DNA from: Zasmidium citrigriseum
Lineage: Eukaryota > Ascomycota > Dothideomycetes > Mycosphaerellales > Mycosphaerellaceae
DNA length: 64,000 nt
Reading direction: 5' to 3'
Assembly (NCBI GenBank): GCA_002786025.1
Contig: NHNW01000018.1
Coordinates: forward strand, 709,483 to 773,482
The notes beneath the pieces were generated by a model. That model was not told the DNA's origin. It ran no database searches and saw only the letters and a list, made by a program, of their open reading frames with translations. The stretch's first letter is position 1, and the number at the start of each line of letters is the position of its first letter. Shown here piece by piece: positions 46,806 through 59,038 of this stretch. Both the position numbers and the translations under genes were made by a program.

Positions 46806-47643
46806 ATGGCGGAGGCTCAGCAGACTCCCACCTTCAAGCTCGTCCTTTGCGGTGACGGCGGTACTGGCAAGGTGCGTAGACACGCGGTCCTCGAGGAGGA
46901 AACGACGACATGTGACAGAGGACGAGCCCGAAGCTGACAGAACCTTATCATCTAGACTACCTTCGTCAAGCGCCATTTGACCGGAGAGTTCGAGAAGAAG
47001 TACATCGCCACGCTCGGTGTCGAGGTCCACCCTCTCGGCTTCACGACGGTAAGAAACAGCCAAATCGGGGGTTGATGAGGCGGAAACTGATGGAAACACA
47101 GAACCTCGGCCAGATCCAGTTCGACGTTTGGGACACCGCAGGACAGGAGAAGTTCGGTGGTCTTCGTGATGGCTACTACATCAACGGCCAGTGCGGTATC
47201 ATCATGTTCGACGTCACCTCCCGCATTACCTACAAGAACGTCCCCAACTGGCACCGTGACCTCGTCCGTGTCTGCGAGAACATCCCGATCGTCCTTACCG
47301 GCAACAAGGTCGACGTGAAGGAGCGCAAGGTCAAGGCAAAGACCATTACCTTCCACCGCAAGAAGAACCTCCAGTACTACGACATCTCCGCCAAGTCCAA
47401 CTACAACTTCGAGAAGCCATTCCTCTGGCTCGCACGAAAGCTGGTCGGCAACCAGTCTCTGGTAAGCATACCAAACAGCTTCGAACTGATAACCGAGCTA
47501 ACGTGATCCAGGACTTCGTCGCTGCCCCCGCCCTTGCCCCACCAGAGGTCCAGGTCGACCAGGCCGCCATGGAGCAGTACCAGAAGGAGATGGCGGACGC
47601 GGCCAACATGCCACTGCCCGACGAGGACGACGCCGACTTGTAA
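46806..47643 (+). CDS. GSP1: Ran GTPase
   Basis: Four exons, join(46806..46871, 46956..47048, 47102..47461, 47512..47643), 216 aa, exactly the usual Ran length. Introns of 84, 53 and 50 bp have GTGCGT/CTAG, GTAAGA/ACAG and GTAAGC/CCAG ends, all in phase 0. Motifs: P-loop GDGGTGKTTFVKRH, Ran-specific switch I with [14 protein letters not shown], switch [42 protein letters not shown], and the acidic C-terminus DEDDADL. Ran drives nucleocytoplasmic transport and spindle assembly through its RCC1/RanGAP cycle. This is the most certain assignment in the window. Confidence 0.98.
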
Positions 47644-48142
47644 AAGAGGTGCCAACCACAAGTTACGACATCATGGCTCGAGGAGGGGTTTAGGACTAGG
47701 TGGAGTTGCACATAGCGAGCCAGTGCTCGCGCTGGCGGGCTTCAGCTGAGACAAGGTCATACGGACCCGGCGAAGGACATGGCTAGCGGTTTGTGCTTTC
47801 TACTTCAAGCTACTTCACGATGAACGAGGACATAACACGGCATGTTCTCTTGCAGCTCTCAACGGAGCTCGATCTTGCAAGGCGATGGCGCTCATGACCC
47901 AATGCTGCATGCATGATCTTTAGATAGACGAATCATAAGTACCCCGAAAAGTACGTTGACACGAGACAGATTATCTCAAGTCTCAACATTCACTCCAGGC
48001 CGCGAAGCCGAATCTCGCCTAGCTCGGAGCTAGCATGTGTCAAAGTCAAAGCAGCGCCCCGCTCTCCGTTTGCTTCTTGCTTCAAACATCTCAACACTGC
48101 AATTCGCAGAGACAGTCCGCATCTTGCTGACATCCCGCAAGC
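47644..48142. other. Intergenic
   Basis: About 500 bp between two plus-strand genes, holding the Ran 3' UTR and the next promoter. No gene is seen. Confidence 0.6.
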
Positions 48143-49759
48143 ATGTCGGTCTCTTCTGACGCCGACAACGACAGCGAGATGGAGGGCCGCGTCACTGACA
48201 AGCTCCATGCTGTCGCATCAAAGCGATTCTGGCGCAGCTTCGACAGGCGCACTAAGGACGGCATCAAAGGTGTGTGCACTCGCACGTGTACTTTTGTCAA
48301 CAAGTCTGCTTACACTCCCAGTCTCTCGCCACCTCGGCCTCTCTCGATCCCAAAACCTTGAGATCTCATTCCATCGGACGGTCCGCGTCTCTGACAATGG
48401 ATCCACGAACACCTTGCCCCCAAACCTTGGTCGCTTCCCTGTCTTCGACGCCACCGATTTCGCCAACAACCTACCAGTTGGCATGGCGAAGAAGGGTGGA
48501 TTTCTCATTCCAATGTACCAGCGTGAGGTACGTGCGGCGACAAGAGTGTGGATTCCGCTGTCCAGTACTGACATGATTCTTGAAGGCCATGTGGATTGCC
48601 TTCTCTGCACTGCAGCCCTTTGCGGTCAAAATCTACGTAGGCGGTGTCAACGCCGTCTCTGGCGATCCCGCTCGTGAGACAGACGCAACCTTCGAGCGTC
48701 GACTCCAGAAGATGCAGGCGGGCAAGAACATCCAGGACTACGTCGTTGCGCCGGAGCAGCTGTGGCTGGACGGAATCGCGAGTGACAACGGCAAAGTTCG
48801 TCAGTTTGTCGCAATGCCTCTTGGCACCGGCTACTCGGTGGAGGCTCAGATCACGGGCGAAGAGGCACTCGGTGGAATCCAGATTGAGGTTGTTCCCATG
48901 GCCGTTTCTTTGAAGGATGTCGTGATCCCTCGTCCGAAGCCAGCGCCGGAGGAGTGGTACACAATCTACATTAAGACCCTCACTGGCAAGAGCATCAGCA
49001 TTCGGGTGTCTGCCGAACACCTGGTCTACGAACTCAAGAGCCTCATCCAAGACAGGGAGGGTATACCGCCAGATCAGCAGCGTCTTATCTTCGCAGGCAA
49101 GCAGCTCGAAGACAGTAAGTCACAAAGCATTTCTTGACAAGGGCGTGCTGGGCTAACTACTCTTGCCTTGGACAGATCGCACGCTTGGAAAGTACGAGGT
49201 CATTGCTGTAAGCTTTGGGAGCTCTGTGTAGGAAGAATCGTGCTAATGTCGCATCCAGGAAAAATACGTGCACCTCGTCCTCCGGCTCCGTGGCGGCGGC
49301 GACTCGAGCCAGCTCGAGTTCGGTGTCGCTCCTGGAGGCCTCATCCAACAGACCATCGTCAAAGACACCCACGACCCCACTAAGTGGGACGCAGACTGCG
49401 GCACCATCTTCAATGTCCAGATTCTGAACTCCGAACTCTTCAAGGACGTCACTGGCAAGGACCCTCCGCAGACGCCAATCTCAGCCCGTACATACGCGCT
49501 GTACGGCTACCCGTACTTCGAGATCTACGACGAGAAGCCTTCTGGAATCAAGGGCGATTTCGAGGGTGTCAAATCTGTCAACGAGCTGGATGTGGGCGGC
49601 GAGCAGACCATGGAGAAGGCCAAGGCTGTTGCGGAGGTCATTCAGGATACCAACAACCCGGTCGCATTGCTTGACGCTGAAGGCAAGCATGTCGGCTTCC
49701 GTCCAGTGAAGAAGATGGAGGACGAGATCCGCGAGCGCTTTGGCAACATGAGCATCTGA
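48143..49759 (+). CDS. Protein with embedded ubiquitin domain
   Basis: Five exons, join(48143..48269, 48322..48527, 48586..49114, 49176..49207, 49259..49759), 464 aa. All four introns (50-61 bp) have GT-AG ends and restore one frame. The N-terminal ~230 residues form a conserved fungal domain ([59 protein letters not shown]). Residues 236-311 are a ubiquitin-like domain of exactly 76 residues, including [18 protein letters not shown] and ending LVLRLRGG. A ~150-residue C-terminal extension follows at once ([20 protein letters not shown]). Cleavage after the Gly-Gly by a deubiquitinase would expose a ubiquitin-like C-terminus on the N-terminal half, but whether that happens is unknown. Similar proteins are common in fungi; I know no established function. 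Confidence 0.85.
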
Positions 49760-50104
49760 ACCTCTGCATTGAGAGAGCTCAGCGGCATGGATACCACAAG
49801 AGAACGACGCGATACCCCGATTGCTTTGCATTTGATGAAGTAGGAAAGAAGTGAGAGCCATTGCCCTCTGCTTCGAGTAGCTCATCCAAATGTCAACACT
49901 ATGCAGAACCGTCTTACGTCCCTTCCTCTTCAACATGTGCGGAATGAGCGGTGCAGTGACACCTGCGCTTGCCCGCTTGCCCATTCTTCTTCGCTTCATC
50001 TTTGGAGTCGAAGTCCTTTCCCAATACTTCAAATTCCACAATCAACATCAACATCCATCTTCATGAGACAGTATCTCTAATCCACCACTCAAGGCCATCC
50101 CATA
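49760..50104. other. Intergenic
   Basis: About 345 bp between two plus-strand reading frames. No feature beyond UTR and promoter sequence is supported. Confidence 0.55.
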
Positions 50105-50460
50105 ATGGCGAATGCGGACTCGAAACAACGCAATGAGGTCGACAGCACTGATTTGTACCTGGTAATGTCCATCTTTGCTCCCGCTCTTTGCTCTACTGAC
50201 GCACAATAGTCGAACGAAACCATCCCGTGCGAACTCCTCGAGCTGCCGGCAGAATTGCGTGAAGAGATCTTCACATTGTGTCTGAAGTCCGACGAGTGTG
50301 GCATCGAGCTTGACGAACAGTCTGTCCCAGGCTACTTCCAAGGCGTATTCATCCGAGACGACAATCGAATACCAATTCCCGCTCTGCTACACACGTGCCG
50401 TCTGTTGTGCTGAGATCACGTAAGAGTGCCAAGAAGGACACATTAGAGTTTTTACAGTCT
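50105..50460 (+). pseudogene. 5' fragment of an F-box-like gene, cut off by retrotransposon DNA
   Basis: Read as join(50105..50161, 50210..50413). The 48-bp intron has GTAATG and ATAG ends. It codes MANADSKQRNEVDSTDLYL, then CELLELPAELREEIFTLCL, a leucine-rich F-box-like start common in large fungal families, and PALLHTCRLL. The frame stops at TGA (50411-50413). In another frame the expected continuation reads AEIT, then TAA where CAA would be expected, then ECQEGHIRVFTVYVD, before RIPed repeat begins near 50,460. So the gene carries a frameshift, a RIP-type stop and a truncation. Family assignment is weak because only the first ~85 residues remain. Confidence 0.6.
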
Positions 50461-50464
50461 ATGT

Positions 50465-51451
50465 AGATAGTCTCTTCTTTAATTAATTATTTAATTATTA
50501 TATAAAGGCTATTATCCTACTATATAACAGGTTATAAGCCCGGCGCTTATAGATTAGTTTATAAATATACTAATTTAATCCCTCTACTCTTAATCTAAGA
50601 ATCTACCTTACTATCTCTACTTATACCTACTCTATACTATTATAGAGTCCTAAAGCGAAAAGGCTAGTAGTAGATATATCCTTAAGAAGGGTAGTTTATT
50701 TATAATATAGAGAAATATTCTTAAGGGTATCCTACTAGAGAAGAACTATATTAAAGTTATCTTTAAGGATATACTATACTTTCTATACGAACTATACCCG
50801 TAATTCCTAAGACTTACGGCTAATAGAGTCCCTAGAGAGACTTAAGAAGAGTTTAAGACAAGAGTTAAGGCCTAGTAAAGGAAAGATATCTTAGCTTATA
50901 GTTATATTAGCTTAAGACTTAATAATAATATTAGGCTAGACTTTAGTAGAATAAGGAAGATAGCGAAGGAACTATTTAATACTATTAAAGTAATATATAT
51001 ACTAGTAGTTATAGTAGATATCTATTAAACGATTAAGACCCTCTATAGGATAAGAATAAGTAATAATAATAATACCTTAGTATACTATAAGGCTTTCTAG
51101 AAGAATCTCTAGAAGTATAGGATAGCTATAGACTAGTATTATAAGGCTAATATAGTTATAAAGGCTAATATTAAACTACCTAGAATATATATTAATATCT
51201 TATTTATAGGAGGTATAAGATATATAGAGTAGATAAGATTATAGAGGTAAGCCTATAGGCCTAAGAATTATAACTTAGAAGAGTTAATATTAACCTTAAG
51301 AAATAAGAAGCCTCTATATATTCCTAGAGTACTTAATAGACCTATAGGAGCTACTAGAGGAAGCTCTAAATATAAAGAATATAGGAAGAAGGGATATCCT
51401 CTAGAAAAATATTAGATTAAATATCCTAAAAAGGCTCCTCCTAGCTAGATA
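50465..51451 (+). mobile_element. RIPed Copia retrotransposon, 5' part with gag
   Basis: Boundary approximate: CpA and TpG vanish between about 50,460 and 50,530. AACAGGTTATAAGCCCGGCGC (50,526-50,546) resembles a primer-binding site following an LTR end, but the LTR itself is not defined. A gag-like frame follows and ends in a CCHC-type zinc knuckle at 51,371-51,412 in which all four ligands read as Tyr. The element is split here by the nested Gypsy and resumes at 59,250. Confidence 0.65.
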
Positions 51452-51662
51452 TATAAGGATATCTAAGCTAAGAGAGCCTAAGGTAGCGATCTATAGCCTC
51501 TTTACTAGTACTCCGAGGCCGTACTAGTATCTAACTAGAGGCTTAGCGCCTATACTACTTTTTAGGAGGTTTCTACTTCTCCTCTTTCGCTCCTTAGATA
51601 ATACTTAATTAGATATTCGTACTACTTACTTATATCGCTATTTCCTACTCTACGCCCTTATA
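51452..51662 (+). repeat. 5' LTR of the Gypsy element
   Basis: 211 bp, starts TATAAGGATATC and ends CGCCCTTATA. The TA...TA ends fit original TG...CA after RIP. Confidence 0.9.
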
Positions 51663-54339
51663 GTATATTATCTTATAACCCTACTAAGGGGAGTAGCCGT
51701 AGCGGGTATAGTATACTATAGTAGAACTACTAGAACTACCTTAATAGCTAAGCTAGTTACTATATCGCTCCCTAAACGTAGTTTAAAGACCTCCGTATAT
51801 ATATAGTTTAGAGAAGCTTAAACTCTCGTACCTACGAAGAGCTCTCGAACTAGCTATAGAACGACGCCGATTCGTTATAGCGACGTAGTAGGCGAACTCT
51901 CTCTAAACTACTAGAGAACGATACCTCCTCCTTAGACTACTTCCTCTATACCCGACGACGACGTATACGACTAGCTAGGCTATAGTACGCCCCCGAAATA
52001 GTAGAGGAACGTATTAACGAAGGCCGCGAGTATAGTAGTACTATAGAGGACACCCTAGGTCGCGACTAAGACGCCTAAGATACCTAACTTAGTACTAGCG
52101 TTAACGCTTCGCCTCTTAGTAGTATATAACGCCTAGAGGAGCTATAAGACGCTATCCTATAGGCCTAGGAACGCTAGTTCGAAGAACTATCTAACTAAGA
52201 TACTAGCGCTATAATAGCTAAGTAGCTCGAAGCGTACGTAAAGAAGCTAAACGCCCTTTATAGTATCCTCGAACTTAAGAAATATAAGCGTACCTAGTTA
52301 GATACTAGAGACGATATTTCCCGTATAGGTAGCTACTATAAAACCTCTAAGACGAACTCGATAGAACGCTAGCTCTAAAGACTCTTTAAAAAAGGAAGGG
52401 TTAATAAATTAGAGACCTATACTATCTAGGCCTACTAACGCTAGGTTAAGAATATTAATAAAGAGTTCGAGATCTTTAGGTATACTAACTATAATACCTA
52501 CTAAAGGAGTTTATAGATATTAAAGAGTATATTATATAACGATATCGCTAGCGCGGTTAACCGTCGCCTCGATTAGAGGGACGAAAAGGGGGACCTATAC
52601 TAGGCGGAACTATAGTAGATTATCTAAGACGCTATATAGAGCCTAGCCGTCTATCGGGCCGCCCTCGTAGAGGCGTTCTTCCTATCTAAGATTAAGGAAG
52701 GACAATCCTACTCGCGCTTCTATACCTATATAAAGGGGTTAGAAGACTAAATATCTAATAAGATTAAACCTAAGGACCTCCGTATCGATTTCTACTTCTT
52801 ACGCCTACTAACGTAGGTACGTAAGAAGATAATCGAATTAGAAACCCTTAAATCTATTAAGGACACTAACGAACTATTCTCTAGAGTATACTAGATCGAA
52901 TAATCTCTAAGCTTATCTAGTAACGGTACTACGCTAAACCCTAGCCGCGGGCGTACTAGTATAGTACTAGGCGCTAGGCGGAACTAGAACTCTAAACCTA
53001 ATAACTCGGGTTCTAATAAGAAGGACTATAAGAACTATAGGCGACGAAACGACTATAGTAGCGAGAGACGTCGAGACGATAGGAGGGACGATAGACGTCC
53101 TAACTACTAAGAGTACTCCTCGTATAGGCTACTAGCGCCCTACTATAACGCCGCTACTAGCGCGTTAGGGTAGACGCCTTCTAATAATCCTCGTCCTACC
53201 TACTATAGCGTTAACGCCGTTAAAGTCGAAAGCAATTCGGACCGCGACGATATAGGAAATAGTAACCCCTAATTATAAACTTATCTCCTCTACGATTAGG
53301 GAAGACCTTACGAGGGAGGTAAAAGAGAATCGCTATAGACGTAACTATTACTAGCGCTATAGGACTAATTACTCTCCGCGCCCTTATCGATAGCGGAGCG
53401 TAGTTAAATCTTATCTCTACGTACGCTACTAGGTAGTTATCCCTACTAATATTAGATCTTTCTACTCTAAGGGCTAAGTTCCTTAACGATAACTCTATAA
53501 CGCTATATAAGGCTTACTTAGCTACCCTTACTATTAAAGATAGTATAGGGAAGACGAGAGAGTCGGAGTAAATCCTCTAGACTAGTACCTTTATAGGCTA
53601 TAACCTTATACTAGGGTAGGACTAGCTAGAAGATACTAACCTAGCTATTAGCTTCCGAGCTAGGACCTTTACGTAGTCGCTACGGGACTTCTCCGACCCC
53701 TCCGAATCCTTACGAATATCTTAAATACTCGTAGCTATTATAGACGGTATAGCTAGTTTCTAACTTCCCTTAGGAGAATAGCTTATAGCCTCTATACTAC
53801 TAGACTAACTATACGCTAATAATAGCTCGAGGGAAAACCCCTCTAAAGTAGATAGACTATAGGGAGGAGAGATTCCCTCTATAGAGTCTACTATCGCCGA
53901 GCCTACTACTATATTTACCCTCTAAGGAGGTAGAGACCGAGATCCTATAACTATCGATCCGAACCGATAAGGCTACTAATAGTAGACCGCCGCTATTACG
54001 ATCTATAACTAGTATAAGGCCGCCTATACGTAGGAGCCTAATCTTAAAGACCTTCCCTAGTAAGTTCTTCTAGCCTTACTAGCTATAGTAGAGATAGAGT
54101 ACCTCGCGGGCGTTCTACTAGAGTACTACGACTTCGCTAATATCTTTAATACTAAGCTAGCGGATATTATCGCCTAGTACTCTAAATATAACTACGCTAT
54201 TAAGCTAGAAGAGAGTAAGAGCCTATCGTAACTACTAATCTATAACTTCTTATAGTAAGAGCTTACTATATTACGTAAATATATCGATAACGCCTTAAAG
54301 AATAGCTAGATTAGACTAAGTAAATCCCCTTATAGTACC

Positions 54340-54730
54340 CCTATCCTCTTCGTACTAAAGAAGGATAGTAGTATACGGTTATACGTTAACTATAGAGGTC
54401 TTAATAAGATTATAATTAAGAACCGTTATCTACTACTACTTATTAGTAAACTACTAGACCGCTTAGGTAACGCGAAGGTCTTTACTAAGCTCGATCTTAA
54501 GGATATATATTACTAGCTCTAGATCCGTTCTAGTAATAAGTAGAAGACGGCCTTTAAGATAAGATATAGCCTATTCGAATACCTCGTTATATTTTTTAGA
54601 CTCGCTAACGTACCTACTACGTTCTAGTCGTATATTAATAAGGCTCTAGCTAGCTTAGTAGATAATATCTATATTATTTATCTCGATAATATCCTAATCT
54701 ACTCCCCTAACCTCGAGACATATAAGGAGT
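54340..54730 (+). pseudogene. Gypsy reverse transcriptase core, RIPed
   Basis: Frame reads [18 protein letters not shown], then [12 protein letters not shown], then FEYLVIFFRLANVPTTF, then YLDNILIYS. The catalytic YLDD is YLDN (54,679-54,690); the second Asp codon became AAT, the change expected from TpG to TpA. The polymerase is therefore dead in addition to carrying stops. Confidence 0.8.
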
Positions 54731-57700
54731 ACGTCTAGTAAGTCCTTAAGAGGCTTAGGGAATAGAAGCTATTTATTAAACCCTCGAAATACGAGTTCTA
54801 TACTATAGAGGTTAAATTCCTAGGCTTTATTATTACCTCTAACGGTATAAAGATAGATTAATTAAGGGTTACTAGTATTACTAACTAGCTAGTACTAAAG
54901 AGCTACTAAGACGTCTAAGTCTTCCTTAGATTCGCTAACTTCTACTACTACTTTATTTAGGGATATTTACGGCTTATACGCCTACTTAACGAGCTACTCT
55001 CTAGTAGTACCCTTACGCCTACGAAGAAGGGACGGAAAGCTATCGTAAGACCCCCGTAGTAGTAGACTAATATAGTAGCTAAATCCTTCGAAACTCTTAA
55101 GAGGGCGTTTACTAAAGTATCTCTACTTAGATACTTCGATCCTAGGCTACTAATTATAGTAATTACGGACGCCTCTAACGTAGCCTATACGGGTATCCTC
55201 CTATAGCCTAACGACTCTAATCCGCTATAGAAATACTAGTACCCTATCGCCTATTATTTAAAGAGCTTTATTAATTACGAGGTCTAGTATAGTACTCCTA
55301 ATAAGGAACTTATAGCTATCTCGGAATACTTTAAAATATAGAGGTACTACCTCGAGAGCGCTACGTACCCGATCTAGGTTATAACCGATTACTATAACCT
55401 TTAGTACTTTATAATAACGTAGAGCTTAATAGCTAGGTAGGCCCGTATTATAGAGAGGTTAGCCTACTATAATTTTATAATTAAATATAAACTAGGGAAG
55501 TTAAATCCCTCTAATAGCCTATCTAGGAGGCTAGACTACTTCGCTAGCTTTAAAGAAAGTACTAAGAAGTATTAACTTTAGGGAATACTACTAATCCTAT
55601 AGTAAAAGTTAGAAGCCTACCCTACTAAGGACGGTTATAGCCCTATAGCGCTACTAGAGTACTCTCGTATAGACCTTAAGGATATAGCGGATACCTACCT
55701 TAAGGGAACTAGGTAGTCTAATCCCCTACTACTTACCGCCTTCGAAGCTAAATAAAATAGTAAGGCTAAAGAGCGATACTATAGTACTTCCGATACTATA
55801 GAGTAACTACTCCTTACCTAAGCTAGCCTCTACTCTACTAGTAGGCTATCGAATTAACGATTAGTACTACCTTGCTTTCTCGTTACTATAGTAGCGAAGG
55901 ATAAGTCGTCCTTTAGCGTTAAACCGCCTAAATCCCTTCTAGATCTTATTAAGGAAGTCTAATAAAGGGACGCCTTTATTTAAGATATCCGAGAAGCGGT
56001 TATAGCGAAAGGGCGAGACGGGTTAGGTAAGACTCTAGAGAGTACTAAGGACTATATCTTCGATACTAACGGCCTCCTACGAAGGGATAGTTAGGTATAC
56101 GTACCCTAATCCTTAGCCTTACGCGTAGAGATACTATTCTATAACTACGACGACCCTATAGCGGGCTACTATAGTTAGCGACGTATATAGGCGATTATCT
56201 CGTTAAAATACGAGTAGAAAGGTCTCTCCGAAGACGTTCGTAAGTACTACTAGGAGTACGACGTCTACTAACGAGCTAAAAGTAAGTACTACTAGCCCTA
56301 TAGCGAACTCTAGCCCTTACTAGTACCTACCTAGCCCTAGTCCTACCTCTCTATAGACTTTATTACTAGCCTACTACCCTTAAAGGGTTTTAATAGTAGA
56401 GTCTACGATTTAGTACTTATTATCGTTAATCGATTCTCGAAGTTTATATAGTATATACTAATAACGAAAGATATCGACGCCCCTAGCCTAGTAGACCTAT
56501 TCTACTATATAGTTATCGCCCTTACTAGCTCGCTAGATAATATCGTCTTAGACCGCGGTTTAGTCTTTATATCTAAGTACTAGAGCGCCTTCTACTACTA
56601 CCTTATAATTAAACGTAAGCTTAGTACTACCTTCTACCTATAGACGAATAGATAGACCGAGCGTTAGAACTAGTAACTTAAAGCCTACCTTCGTATATAC
56701 TATAATTAGGAATAAGATAACTAGGCGAGGCTATTATTAACTATAGCCTTCGCCTATAACTCTAAGACGTATATAAGCTATTATAAATTACCTATTAAGG
56801 TAGCGTTTAGAGTACCCTTAAATATACTAGATAGTATTCGATACGAATACCTAACGGGGGGGGGGGGAAGAAAGTAGATAAGCTTACTAAATAGGTAACT
56901 AACTAGCTTCTATAATAACGACTCGAATTCGATAGGGTAGCGGAGAACCTCTAGTATATATAAGAGCTATAGACTAAGTACTATAACTATATAGTACTAG
57001 CTAAGTACTACGACGTTAGCGAGTAGGTACTCCTAACGGCGAAGAACGTCTATATATAGCGGCTATATAAGAAGCTTAATAATAAGTACCTAGGCCCTTT
57101 TATAATTACTAAGCGTATTAGTAGGTAGGCGTATAAGCTTAACCTACTACCGTTAATAAAAAGGTTCTACCTAGTATTCTATATATCGCTATTAGAGCTA
57201 TACTATATACGCCCTAGGTACTAGCCGCTACTAGTTAAAGAACTCCTCGAGGATAGAATAGATCTAGCCTATAAGGTCGAAAAAATCCTAACCTACTACT
57301 ATAATAAGTATAGAACGATATAGTATCGAATACGATAGGTAAGCTAGTCTTAAGACTACGACGACTAGATAAGGGAAGAGGAGCTCGAAGACTATTAGGA
57401 ACTCCTTAATAAGTACTACTAGTAATACCTCGAGCTCGCTAACCCCTCTCTACTATCTCCTCGCTAGCGACTTATAAAAGAGACGAGGCGTAGGCGAGAG
57501 CGTCTAAGAAAGGACGAATAAGAAGAGAGAAGATACCCCTTATAGTCCTCTCGCTACTAAATTACTATTCGAATATTTCCTTTATATATAGGGACTAAGA
57601 GATTAAAGGATTTATTTATAAGTTCGTTCCGTTTACTATCTATAGACTACTACGACTATTTCGTAGTCTTTCCGAGGCTACGCCTACCCTTCTCTACTAT

Positions 57701-57840
57701 AGATAGTAAAACCTACGAATATAGAGCTAACGAGCTTCTATTATTACTACTCTAGAGAAGAAGATCGACTACCCTACTTAGCGAGTATACTAGCCGTAGT
57801 AGATAAGGCGTATCTAGCCGTTATTTAACGACTAAAGTAC

Positions 57841-58620
57841 CTAACGCTCTCGCGCTACGTCTACTACGATATTATTTAGGTAGGAACCTAGTAGCTATCT
57901 ACGACTATCCTAGAAGGCCCTCTCGTTCGCCTTACGACTCTTACGACGCTTATCGCGCTACTTCTTAATAGCCGCCTTATCGAACTTCTTAATATCTAAC
58001 TCCGCTAATATATCCTTCTCGAACTTTACTAAGGCGGCGAAGACTTTCGACGTATAGTCGTAGAAGGCGTTAGTATAGCGAGCGACCTTATTAGGGTTAT
58101 CTTAGATAGTTAGATTAGCGGCGAGTATACGTAAATACTCGAGGATATTAGCGTAGTAGTAGAACTCGGTAGGGATCTAAAAGCGGTATTAGTAAGGACC
58201 GCTAATAGATAGGACCTAGAAGACTTATAATCTAGTAAGTCGGCTTACCTTTACTACCCTAGTAGCTACTATACGGCGAACTGCTACTAGTACTATAGCG
58301 CTCTATAATAGGTAGCTACGTCTACTATTAAATAGTAGAGACTAGCTACTAATAACGAACGTACTTACGATAGAGAGCGCTATAGCGTACGTCTAGAACG
58401 CTTTTAAGAGTAGGAGGGTACTTATACGTATAGCGAATATTAGACTAACTAATACCCGCCTTATAAGGACTATAGGCCTACGATAGTACTATTATACTAG
58501 CCGAAGGTACGGGTATATCGCTAAACTAGTCGAGTAGACTAGCTATACCGATATTACGCGAACTAGTACCGCTACTACTACTACTAGGGGTCCGAGGAGT
58601 ACTACTTATATTATAGAGGA
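57841..58620 (-). pseudogene. Antisense reading-frame relic downstream of Gypsy pol
   Basis: In the reverse strand between the chromodomain and the 3' LTR one frame stays readable for about 250 codons, broken only by TAG/TAA. Its C-terminal part is coding-like: FYYYANILEYLRILAANL, VARYTNAFYDYTSKVFAAL, VKFEKDILAELDIKKFDKA, then a basic RDKRRKSRKANER. The upstream portion is more hydrophobic and less certain, and start and end are approximate. I do not recognise the protein. It may be an accessory gene carried antisense by the retrotransposon, or captured sequence. Confidence 0.45.
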
Positions 58621-59020
58621 GGTTATTAGCGAAGTCGTTATTAGTAGGCGTATATAGCGAGTTATTATTATTATTATTCTATCTATTAATAGTATTCTAA
58701 CCCAATATCGAGGGGAAGCGTAATAGACGGATAGTTAATAGTTAGTAGTAGTAAAGAGAAGAAGGAAATAGACGAAGAAGTAGGCTTTTATACTAATAGT
58801 AGTACGGGCCTAATAGCGCTACTACTACGTACCCCTTACGAGCCTACTCCGCTCTCTTTTACGAGGGGAATATTTACTAATAGCTAGAGTTATATACTCG
58901 GCTTACCGATAGCGCCTTACGTACGTACCGAGGCGACTCTACTACTCTTATAGTACTAACTTAATCTAAGTTAGATAGTAAACTTACTCGAGTTAACGAT
59001 ATAACCTAAGGATAGGCCGC

Positions 59021-59038
59021 TAAAGGGGGGGGGGATAA
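59021..59038 (+). other. Polypurine tract of the Gypsy element
   Basis: TAAA followed by ten G directly before the 3' LTR, the expected plus-strand primer site for reverse transcription. Confidence 0.75.

Noticed and set aside
50462..50529. A 68-bp stretch TGTAGATAG...ATAACA as the Copia 5' LTR
   Set aside because: It ends plausibly before a primer-binding-like site but is very short and I find no second copy near the right end, so the LTR is left undefined.
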